The notes under the pieces were generated by a model. The model made no database searches and was not told where the DNA came from. It saw nothing but the letters and a program-made list of their open reading frames with translations. This document shows, piece by piece, positions 1 through 15,300 of a stretch of 64,000 nucleotides of DNA; position 1 is the stretch's first letter; each line of letters begins with the position of its first letter. This stretch comes from Archivesica marissinica (Eukaryota > Mollusca > Bivalvia > Venerida > Vesicomyidae), in assembly GCA_014843695.1 (NCBI GenBank), contig CM026387.1, positions 63,482,095 through 63,546,094 of the forward strand, read 5' to 3'. Both the position numbers and the translations under genes were made by a program.

Positions 1-132
1 CTAAGTAGGATGTTGCTCTGTGGTGATACTCGACTAAGTAGGATGTTGCTCTGTGATGATACTTGTCTAAGTAGAATATTGCACTCTGGTGATACTCGTC
101 TAGGTAGTAGGTTGCACTGTTGTAAGACTAAT
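1..132. repeat. 33-bp tandem repeat, about 4 copies
   Basis: Four adjacent 33-bp units begin at 1, 34, 67 and 100, each opening with CTAAGTAG or CTAGGTAG and ending in a GATACT or GACTAA motif. The first two units differ at only a few positions and later ones drift. A degenerate fifth unit may follow to about 160. The array may extend left of the window. Confidence 0.85.
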
Positions 133-135
133 ATA

Positions 136-332
136 AATAGGAGGTTGCTTACCTAAGTATAGTCATTAAGCCTATCCATCACTTGTGGTTGGAGTTCCAT
201 TAATAGGTCGTAGAATGCCCAACGCTCATGTTTGCCATCCGGACTTTGCTGGACATGGTGCACATTATTTGAATGAATTCTGTAAATTACGAAATATGCA
301 ATGATGCTCTTCTTTCTCACTAAGGATGGCAG
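136..332 (+). other. Presumed intron end with candidate splice acceptors
   Basis: No gene is visible in this stretch. It ends in a pyrimidine-rich tract (CTCTTCTTTCTCAC, about 307-320) followed by two possible acceptor AGs, at 323-324 and 331-332. The Thr/Pro reading frame downstream is closed by TAA at 321-323, so translation must enter from an upstream exon by splicing, or the gene is broken here. Use of the first AG gives a phase-1 exon start and use of the second gives phase 0. Confidence 0.45.
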
Positions 333-3300
333 GTTAGAGTACTACTGGTAGTGGTGCTAGTACTATCGGAGTGTACTACAACTAATGCGGACAGTACAAC
401 AGCAACTACTGCACAAAATATAACTACTACACCAACAACAATTACTACAACTACTACACCAACCACAACTACTACACCAACTACAACTACTACATCAACT
501 ACAACTACTACACCAACTACAACTACTACACCAACTACAACTACTACACCAACTACAACAACTACACCAACCACACCTACTACACCAACTACAACTACTA
601 CACCAACTACAACTACTACACCAACTACAACTACTACACCAACTACAACTACTACACCGACTACAACTACTACACCAACCACAACTACTACACCAACCAC
701 AACTACTACACCAACTACTACAACTACACCAACCACAACTACTACATCAACTACAACTACTACACCAACTATAACTACAACACCAACTACAACTACTACA
801 CCAACTACAACTACTACACCAACCACAACTACTACACCAACCACAACAACTACACCAACTACAACTACTACACCAACTACAACTACAACAACAACTACAA
901 CTACTACACCGACTACTACACCAACTACAACTACTACACCAACTACAACAACTACACCAACCACAACTACTACACCAACTACAACTACTACACCAACTAC
1001 AACTACTACACCAACTACAACTACTACACCAACTACAACTACTACACCGACTACAACTACTACACCAACCACAACTACTACACCAACCACAACTACTACA
1101 CCAACTACAACAACTACACCAACCACAACTACTACACCAACTACAACTACTACACCAACTACAACTACAACACCAACTACAACTACTACACCAACTACAA
1201 CTACTACACCAACCACAACTACTACACCAACCACAACTACTACACCAACTACAACTACTACACCAACTACAACTACAACAACAACTACAACTACTACACC
1301 GACTACTACACCAACTACAACTACTACACCAACTACAACTACTACACCAACCACAACTACTACACCAACTACAACTACTACACCAACTACAACTACTACA
1401 CCAACTACAACTACTACACCGACTACAACTACTACACCAACCACAACTACTACACCAACCACAACTACTACACCAACTACAACTACAACACCAACTACAA
1501 CTACGACACCGACTACTACACCAACTACAACTACTACACCAACTACAACTACTACACCAACCACAACTACTACACCAACCACAACTACTACACCAACTAC
1601 AACTACTACACCAACCACAACTACTACACCAACTACAACTACTACACCAACTACAACAACTACACCAACAACAACTACTACACCAACTACAACTACTACA
1701 CCAACTACAACTACTACACCAACTACAACTACTACACCAACTACAACTACTACACCAACTACAACTACTACACCGACTACTACACCAACTACAACTACTA
1801 CACCAACTACAACTACTACACCGACTACAACTACTACACCAACCACAACTACTACACCAACTACAACTACTACACCAACTACAACTACAACACCAACTAC
1901 AACTACTACACCGACTACTACACCAACCACAACTACTACACCAACTACAACTACTACACCGACTACAACTACTACACCAACCACAACTACTACACCAACC
2001 ACAACTACTACACCAACTACAACAACTACACCAACCACAACTACTACACCAACTACAACTACTACACCAACTACAACTACAACACCAACTACAACTACTA
2101 CACCGACTACTACACCAACTACAACTACTACACCAACTACAACTACTACACCAACCACAACTACTACACCAACCACAACTACTACACCAACTACAACTAC
2201 TACACCAACCACAACTACTACACCAACTACAACTACTACACCAACTACAACTCCAACACCACTACAACTACTACACCGACTACTACACCAACTACAACTA
2301 CTACACCGACTACAACTACTACACCAACCACAACTACTACACCAACCACAACTACTACACCAACTACAACAACTACACCAACCACAACTACTACACCAAC
2401 TACAACTACTACACCAACTACAGCTACAACACCAACTACAACTACTACACCGACTACTACACCAACCACAACTACTACACCAACTACAACTACTACACCA
2501 ACTACAACTACAACACCAACTACAACTACTACACCGACTACTATACCAACTACAACTACTACACCAACTACAACAACTACACCAACCACAACTACTACAC
2601 CAACTACAACTACTACACCAACTACAACTACTACACCAACTACAACTACTACACCGACTACAACTACTACACCAACCACAACTACTACACCAACCACAAC
2701 TACTACACCAACTACAACAACTACACCAACCACAACTACTACACCAACTACAACTACTTCACCAACTACAACTACAACACCAACTACAACTACGACACCG
2801 ACTACTACACCAACTACAACTACTCTACCAACTACAACTACTACACCAACCAAAACTACTACACCAACCACAACTACTACACCAACTACAACTACTACAC
2901 CAACCACAACTACTACACCAACTACAACTACTACACCAACTACAACAACTACACCAACAACACCTACTACACCAACTACAACTACTACACCAACTACAAC
3001 TACTACACCAACTACAACTACTACACCAACTACAACTACTACACCAACTACAACTACTACACCGACTACTATACCAACTACAACTACTACACCAACTACA
3101 ACTACTACACCGACTACAACTACTACACCAACCACAACTACTACACCAACTACAACTACTACACCAACTACAACTACAACACCAACTACAACTACTACAC
3201 CGACTACTACACCAACCACAACTACTACACCAACTACAACTACTACACCAACTACAACTACAACACCAACTACAACTACTACACCGACTACTATACCAAC

Positions 3301-6300
3301 TACAACTACTACACCAACTACAACAACTACACCAACCACAACTACTACACCAACTACAACTACTACACCAACTACAACTACTACACCAACTACAACTACT
3401 ACACCGACTACAACTACTACACCAACCACAACTACTACACCAACCACAACTACTACACCAACTACAACAACTACACCAACCACAACTACTACACCAACTA
3501 CAACTACTTCACCAACTACAACTACAACACCAACTACAACTACGACACCGACTACTACACCAACTACAACTACTCTACCAACTACAACTACTACACCAAC
3601 CAAAACTACTACACCAACCACAACTACTACACCAACTACAACTACTACACCAACCACAACTACTACACCAACTACAACTACTACACCAACTACAACAACT
3701 ACACCAACAACACCTACTACACCAACTACAACTACTACACCAACTACAACTACTACACCAACTACAACTACTACACCAACTACAACTACTACACCAACTA
3801 CAACTACTACACCGACTACTATACCAACTACAACTACTACACCAACTACAACTACTACACCGACTACAACTACTACACCAACCACAACTACTACACCAAC
3901 TACAACTACTACACCAACTACAACTACAACACCAACTACAACTACTACACCGACTACTACACCAACCACAACTACTACACCAACTACAACTACTACACCG
4001 ACTACAACTACTACACCAACCACAACTACTACACCAACCACAACTACTACACCAACTACAACACCTACACCAACCACAACTACTACACCAACTACAACTA
4101 CTACACCAACTACAACTACAACACCAACTACAACTACTACACCGACTACTACACCAACAACAACTACTATACCAACTACAACTACTACACCAACCAAAAC
4201 TACTACACCAACCACAACTACTACACCAACTACAACTACTACACCAACCACAACTACTACACCAACTACAACTACTACACCAACTACAACTCCAACACCA
4301 ACTACAACTACTACACCGACTACTACACCAACTACAACTACTACACCGACTACAACTACTACACCAACCACAACTACTACACCAACCACAACTACTACAC
4401 CAACTACAACAACTACACCAACCACAACTACTACACCAACTACAACTACTACACCAACTACAGCTACAACACCAACTACAACTACTACACCGACTACTAC
4501 ACCAACCACAACTACTACACCAACTACAACTACTACACCAACTACAACTACAACACCAACTACAACTACTACACCGACTACTATACCAACTACAACTACT
4601 ACACCAACTACAACAACTACACCAACCACAACTACTACACCAACTACAACTACTACACCAACTACAACTACTACACCAACTACAACTACTACACCGACTA
4701 CAACTACTACACCAACCACAACTACTACACCAACCACAACTACTACACCAACTACAACTACTACACCAACCACAACTACTACACCAACTACAACTACTAC
4801 ACCAACTACAACTACACACCAACTACAACTACACACCACTACTACACCAACTACAACTACTACAACTACAACTACTACACCAACAAACACTACTACACCA
4901 ACCACAACTACTACACCAACTACAACTACTACACCAACCACAACTACTACACCAACTACAACTACTACACCAACTACAACAACTACACCAACCACAACTA
5001 CTACACCAACTACAACTACTACACCAACTACAACTACTACACCAACTACAACTACTACACCAACTACAACTACTACACCAACTACAACTACTACACCAAC
5101 TACAACTACTACACCAACTACAACTACTACACCGACTACAACTACTACACCAACTACAACTACTACACCAACTACAACTACTACACCACTACAACTACTA
5201 CACCAACTACAACTACTACACCAACCACAACTACTACACCAACTACAACTACTACACCAACTACAACTACTACACCAACTACAACTACTACACCAACTAC
5301 AACTACTACACACTCACCAACTACAACTACTACACCAACTACAACTACTACACCAACTACAACTACTACACCAACTACAACTACTACACCAACCACAACT
5401 ACTACACCAACTACAACTACTACACCAACTACAACTACTACACCAACTACAACTACTACACCAACTACAACTACTACACCAACTACAACTACTACACCAA
5501 CTACAACTACAACACCAACTACAACTACTACACCGACTACTACACCAACTACAACTACTATACCAACTACAACTAATACACCAACCAAAACTACTACACC
5601 AACCACAACTACTACACCAACTACAACTACTACACCAACCACAACTACTACACCAACTACAACTACTACACCAACTACAACTCCAACACCAACTACAACT
5701 ACTACACCGACTACTACACCAACTACAACTACTACACCAACCACAACTACTACACCAACTACAACTACTTCACCATCTACAACTACAACACCAACTACAA
5801 CTACTACACCGACTACTACACAAACTACAACTACTACACCAACTACAACAACTACACCAACCACAACTACTACACCAACTACAACTACTACACCAACCAC
5901 AACTACTACACCAACTACAACTACTACACCAACTACAACTACAAGACCAACTACTACACCGACTACTACACCAACTACAACTACTGCACCAACTACAACA
6001 ACTACACCAACCACAACTACTACACCAACTACAACTACTATACCAACTACAACTACTACAACAACTACAATTACTACACCAACTACAACTACAACACCAA
6101 CTACTACACCGACTACTACACCAACTACAACTACTGCACCAACTACAACAACTACACCAACCACAACTACTACACCAACTACAACTACTACACCAACTAC
6201 AACTACAACAACGACTACAACTACTACACCGACTACTACACCAACTACAACTACTACACCAACCACAACTACTACACCAACTACAACTACTACACCAACC

Positions 6301-9300
6301 ACAACTACTACACCAACTACAACTACTACACCAACTACAACAACTACACCAACCACACCTACTACACCAACCACAACTACAACACCAACTACTACACCGA
6401 CTACTACACCAACTACAACTACTGCACCAACTACAACAACTACACCAACCACAACTACTACACCAACTACAACTACTACACCAACTACAACTACAACAAC
6501 AACTACAACTACTACACCGACTACTACACCAACCACAACTACTACACCAACCACAACTACTACACCAACTACAACTACTACACCAACCACAACTTACTAC
6601 ACCAACACAACACTACAAAAACACTACACCAACTACAACTACTACACCAACTACAACAACTACACCAACCACACCTACTACACCAACCACAACTACTACA
6701 CCAACTACAACTACTACACCAACTACAACTACTACACCAACTACAACTATTACACCAACTACAACTACTACACCAACTACAACTACTACACCAACTACAA
6801 CTACTACACCGACTACAACTACTACACCAACTACAACTACTACACCAACTACAACTACTACACCGACTACAACTTCTACACCAACCACAACTACTACACC
6901 AACCACAACTACTACACCAACTACAACTACTACACCGACTACTACACCAACCACAACTACTACACCAACTACAACTACTACACCAGCTACAACTACAACA
7001 CCAACTACAACTACTACACCAACTACAACTACTACACCAACCACAACTACTACACCAACTACAACTACTACACCAACTACAACTACTACACCAACTACAA
7101 CTCCAACACCAACTACAACTACTACACCGACTACTACACCAACTACAACTACTACACCAACCACAACTACTACACCAACTACAACTACTACACCAACTAC
7201 AACTACTACACCAACTACAACTACTACACCAACTACAACTACTACACCAACTACAACTACAACACCAACTACAACTACTACACCGACTACTACACCAACT
7301 ACAACTACTACACCAACTACAACAACTACACCAACCACAACTACTACACCAACTACAACTACTACACCAACTACAACTACTACACCAACTACAACTACTA
7401 CACCAACTACAACTACTACACCGACTACAACTACTACACCAACCACAACTACTACACCAACAACAACTACTACACCAACTACAACTACAACACCAACTAC
7501 AAATACTACACCGACTACTACACCAACTACAACTACTACACCAACTACAACTACTACACCAACCACAACTACTACAACAACCACAACTACTACACCAACT
7601 ACAACTACTACACCAACCACAACTACTACACCAACTACAACTACTACACCAACTACAACTACTACACCAACTACAACTACTACACCAACTACAACTACTA
7701 CACCAACCACAACTACTACACCAACTACAACTACTACACCAACTACAACTACTACACCAACTACAACTACTACACCAACTACAACTACTACACCAACTAC
7801 AACTACTACACCAACTACAACTACTACACCAACTACAACTACTACACCAACTACAACTACTACACCAACTACAACTACTACACCAACTACAACTAACCTA
7901 CACCTACTACACAACTACTACACCAACTACAACTACTACACCAACTACAACTACTACACCAACTACAACTACTACACCAACTACAACTACTACACCAACT
8001 ACCAACTACAACACCAACTACAACTACTACACCAACTACAACTACAACACCAACTACAACTACTACACCAACACAACTACTACACCAACTACAACTACTA
8101 CACCAACTACAACTACTACACAACTACAACACTACACCAACATACTACACCAACTACAACTACTACACCAACTACAACTACTACACCAACCACAACTACT
8201 ACACCAACCACAACTACTACACCAACTACAACTACTACACCAACAACTACTACACCAACTACAACTACTACACCACTACAACTACTACACCAACTACAAC
8301 TACTACACCAACTACAACTACTACACCAACCACAACTACTACACCAACTACAACTACTACACCAACTACAACTACTACACCAACCACAACTACTACACCA
8401 ACTACAACTACTACACCAACTACAACTACTACACCAACCACAACTACTACACCAACTACAGCTACTACACCAACTACAACTACTACACCAACTACAACTC
8501 CAACACCAACTACAACTACTACACCGACTACTACACCAACTACAACTACTACACCGACTACTACACCAACCACAACTACTACACCAACCACAACTACTAC
8601 ATCAACTACAACTACTACACCAACTACAACTACAACACCAACTACAACTACTACACCAACTACAACTACAACACCAACTACAACTACTACACAGACTACT
8701 ACACCAACTACAACTACTACACCAACTACAACTACTACACCAACTACAACTACTACACCAACCACAACTACTACACCAACTACAACTACTACACCAACCA
8801 CAACTCCAACACCAACTACAACTACTACACCGACTATTACACCAACTACAACTACTACACCAACCACAACTACTACAACAACTACACCTACTACACCAAC
8901 TACAACTACAACACCAACTACAACTATTACACCGACTACTATACCAACTACAACTACTACACCAACTACAACAACTACACCAACCACAATTACTACACCA
9001 ACTACAACTACTACACCAACTACAACTACTACACCAACAACAACTACTACACCAACTACAACTACTACACCGACTACAACTACTACACCAACCACAACTA
9101 CTACACCAACCACAACTACTACACAAACTACAACAACTAAACCAACCACAACTACTACACCAACTACAACTACTACACCAACTACAACTACTACACCAAC
9201 TACAACTACAACACCAACTACAACTACTACACAGACTACTACACCAACTAACTACACACAAACTACAACTACTACACCAACTACAACTACTACACCAACC

Positions 9301-12300
9301 ACAACTACTACACCAACTACAACTACTACACCCACTACTACACCAACTACAACTACTACACCAACACAATACTACACCAACTACAACTACTACACCAACC
9401 ACAACTACTACACCAACTACAACTACTACACCAACTACAACTACTACACCAACTACAACTACTACACCAACTACAACTACTACACCAACTACAACTACTA
9501 CACCAACCACAACTACTACACCAACCACAACTACTACACCAACTACTACAACTACACCAACCACAACTACTACACCAACTACAACTACTACACCAACTAC
9601 AACTACACACCAACTACAACTACTACAACTACTACACCAACTACAACTACTACACCAACCACAACTACTACACCAACCACAACTACTACACCAACTACAA
9701 CTACTACACCAACCACAACTACTACACCAACTACAACTACTACACCGACTACTACACCAACCACAACTACTACACCAACTACAACAACTACACCAACCAC
9801 AACTACTACACCAACTACAACTACTACACCAACTACAACTACTACACCAACTACAACTACTACACCAACTACAACTACTACACCGACTACAACTAATACA
9901 CCAACCACAACTACTACACCAACCACAACTATACACCACTACTACACCAACTACAACTACTACACCAACTACAACTACTACACCAACTACAACTACTACA
10001 CCAACCACAACTACTACACCAACTACAACTACTACACCAACTACAACTACTACACCAACCACAACTACTACACCAACTACAACTACTACACCAACTACAA
10101 CTACTACACCAACTACAACTACAACACCAACTACAACTACTACACCGACTACTACACCAACTACAACTACTACACCAACCACAACTACTACACCAACTAC
10201 AACTACTACACCAACTACAACTACTACACCAACTACAACTACTACACCGACTACTACACCAACTACAACTACTACACCAACTACAACTACTACACCAACC
10301 ACAACTACTACACCAACTACAACTACTACACCAACTACAACTACAACACCAACTACTACAACTACTACACCAACTACAACTACTACACCAACTACAACTA
10401 CTACACCAACCACAACTACTACACCAACTACAACTACTACACCAACTACAACTACTACACCAACTACAACTACTACACCAACTACAACTACTACACCAAC
10501 CACAACTACTACACCAACTACAACTACTACACCAACTACAACTACTACACCAACCACAACTACTACACCAACTACAACTACTACACCAACTACAACTACT
10601 ACACCAACCACAACTACTACACCAACTACAACTACTACACCAACTACAACTACTACACCAACTACAACTCCAACACCAACTACAACTACTACACCGACTA
10701 CTACACCAACTACAACTACTACACCAACCACATCTACTACACCAACTACAACTACTACACCAACTACAACAACAACACCAACTACAACTACTACACCGAC
10801 TACTACACCAACTACAACTACTACACCAACTACAACAACTACACCAACCACAACTACTACACCAACTACAACTACTACACCAACTACAACAACTACACCA
10901 ACCACAACTACTACACCAACTACTACACCAACTACAACTACTACACCAACTACAACTACTACACCAACTACAACTACTACACCAACTACAACTACAACAC
11001 CAACTACAACTACTACACCGACTACTACACCAACTACAACTACTACACCAACTACAACTACTACACCACCCACAACTACTACACCAACTACAACTACTAC
11101 ACCAACCACAACTACTACACCAGCTACAACTACTACACCAACTACAACTACAAGACCAACTACTACACCGACTACTACACCAACTACAACTACTGCACCA
11201 ACTACAACAACTACACCAACCACAACTACTACACCAACTACAACTACTGCACCAACTACAACAACTACACCAACCACAACTACTACACCAACTACAACTA
11301 CTACACCAACTACAACTACAACAACAACTACAACTACTACACCGACTACTACACCAACTACAACTACTACACCAACAACAACTACTACACCAACCACAAC
11401 TACTACACCAACCACAACTACTACACCAACTACAACTACTACACCAACCACAACTACTACACCAACTACAACTACTACACCAACTACAACAACTACACCA
11501 ACCACACCACCACACACCACAACCACCACTACACCAACTACAACTACTACACCACACAATACTACACCAACTACAACTACTACACCAACTACAACTACTA
11601 CACCAACTACAACTACTACACCAACTACAACTACTACACCAACTACAACTACTACACCAACTACAACTACTACACCAACTACAACTACTACACCAACTAC
11701 AACTACTACACCAACTACAACTACTACACCAACTACAACTACTACACCAACCACAATACTACACCAACCACAACTACTACACCAACTACAACTACTACAC
11801 CAACCACACAACTACTACACCAACTACAACTACTACACCAACTACAACTACTACACCAACTACAACTACTACACCAACTACAACTACTACACCACTACTA
11901 CACCAACACAACTACTACACCAACTACAACTACTACACCAACTACAACTACTACACCAACTACAACTACTACACCAACTACAACTACTACACCAACTACA
12001 ACTACTACACCAACTACAACTACTACACCAACTACAACTACTACACCAACTACAACTACACACCAACTACAACTACTACACCGACTACTACACCAACTAC
12101 AACTACTACACCAACCACAACTACTACACCAACTACAACTACTACACCAACTACAACTACTACACCAACTACAACTACTACACCAACTACAACTACTACA
12201 CCAACTACAACTACTACACCAACTACAACTACTACACACTACTACACCAACTACAACTACTACACCAACTACAACTACTACACCAACTACAACTACTACA

Positions 12301-15300
12301 CCAACCACAACTACTACACCAACTACAACTACTACACCAACTACAACTACTACACCAACCACAACTACCCACAACTACTACACCAACTACAACTACTACA
12401 CCAACCACAACTACTACACCAACTACAACTACTACACCAACTACAACTACTACACCAACTACAACTACTACACCAACTACAACTACTACACCAACACAAC
12501 TACTACACCAACTACAACTACTACACCAACTACAACTACTACACCAACCACAACTACTACACCAACTACAACTACTACACCAACTACAACTACTACACCA
12601 ACCACAACTACTACACCAACTACAACTACTACACCAACTACAACTACTACACCAACTACAACTCCAACACCAACTACAACTACTACACCGACTACTACAC
12701 CAACTACAACTACTACACCGACTACTACACCAACCACAACTACTACACCAACCACAACTACTACATCAACTACAACTACTACACCAACTACAACTACAAC
12801 TACAACACCAACTACAACTACTACACCAACTACAACTACAACACCAACTACAACTACTACACAGACTACTACACCAACTACAACTACTACACCAACTACA
12901 ACTACTACACCAACTACAACTACTACACCAACCACAACTACTACACCAACTACAACTACTACACCAACCACAACTCCAACACCAACTACAACTACTACAC
13001 CGACTATTACACCAACTACAACTACTACACCAACCACAACTACTACAACAACTACAACTACTACACCAACTACAACTACAACACCAACTACAACTATTAC
13101 ACCGACTACTATACCAACTACAACTACTACACCAACTACAACTACTACACCAACCACAACTACTACACCAACTACAACTACTACACCAACTACAACTACA
13201 CCAACAAACTACTACACCAACTACAACTACTACACCAACCACAACTACTACACCAACTAAACTACTACACCAACTACAACTACTACACCAACTACAACTA
13301 CTACACAACACAACTACTACACCAACTACAACACTACACACAACTACTACACCAACTACAACTACTACACCAACTACAACTACTACACCAACTACAACTA
13401 CTACACCAACTACAACTACTACACCAACTACAACTACTACACCAACTACAACTACTACACCAACTACAACTACTACACCAACTACAACTACTACACCAAC
13501 CACAACTACTACACCAACTACAACTACTACACCAACCACAACTACTACACCAACTACAACTACTACACCAACTACAACTACTACACCAACTACAACTACT
13601 ACACCAACAACAACTACTACACCAACTACAACTACTACACCAACTACAACTACAACCAACACAACTACTACACCACTACTACACCAACTACAACTACTAC
13701 ACCAACTACAACTACTACACCAACTACAACTACTACACCAACCACAACTACTACACCAACTACAACTACTACACCAACTACAACTACTACACCAACTACA
13801 ACTACTACACCAACTACAACTACTACACCAACTACAACTACTACACCAACTACAACAACACCAACTACAACTACTACACCAACTACAACTACTACACCAA
13901 CACAACTACTACACCAACTACAACTACTACACCAACTACAACTACTACACCAACTACAACTACTACACCGACTACTACACCAACTACAACTACTACACCA
14001 ACTACAACTACTACACCAACCACAACTACTACACCAACTACAACTACTACACCAACTACAACTACTACACCAACCACAACTACTACACCAACTACAACTA
14101 CTACACCAACTACAACTACTACACCAACTACAACTACTACACCAACTACAACTACTACACCAACTACAACTACTACACCAACCACAACTACTACACCAAC
14201 TACAACTACTACACCAACTACAACTACTACACCAACTACAACTACTACACCAACTACAACTACTACACCAACTACAACTACTACACCAACCACAACTACT
14301 ACACCAACTACAACTACTACACCAACTACAACTACTACACCAACCACAACTACTACACCAACTACAACTACTACACCAACTACAACTACTACACCAACTA
14401 CAACTCCAACACCAACTACAACTACTACACCGACTACTACACCAACTACAACTACTACACCAACCACATCTACTACACCAACTACAACTACTACACCAAC
14501 TACAACTACTACACCAACTACAACTACTACACCGACTACTACACCAACTACAACTACTACACCAACTACAACTACTACACCAACCACAACTACTACACCA
14601 ACTACAACTACTACACCAACTACAACTACTACACCAACTACTACACCAACTACTACACCAACTACAACTACTACACCAACTACAACTACTACACCAACTA
14701 CAACTACTACACCAACTACAACTACTACACCAACTACAACTACTACACACACAACACACACCAACACAACTACTACACCAACACAACTACTACACCAACT
14801 ACAACTACTACACCAACACAACTACAAACATACACCAACTACAACCTACACCAACTACAACTACACCAACAACTACTACACCAACTACAACTACTACACC
14901 AACCACATCTACTACACCAACTACAACTACTACACCAACTACAACAACAACACCAACTACAACTACTACACCGACTACTACACCAACTACAACTACTACA
15001 CCAACTACAACAACTACACCAACCACAACTACTACACCAACTACAACTACTACACCAACTACAACAACTACACCAACCACAACTACTACACCAACTACTA
15101 CACCAACTACAACTACTACACCAACTACAACTACTACACCAACTACAACTACTACACCAACTACAACTACAACACCAACTACAACTACTACACCGACTAC
15201 TACACCAACTACAACTACTACACCAACTACAACTACTACACCACCCACAACTACTACACCAACTACAACTACTACACCAACCACAACTACTACACCAGCT

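Noticed and set aside
320..14821. Long minus-strand open frames of GVVVVV and CSSCSW repeats
   Set aside because: They exist only because the 18-bp unit has no stop in several frames. The plus frame has a mucin-like composition, a hydrophobic start and a splice donor; the minus frames have none.
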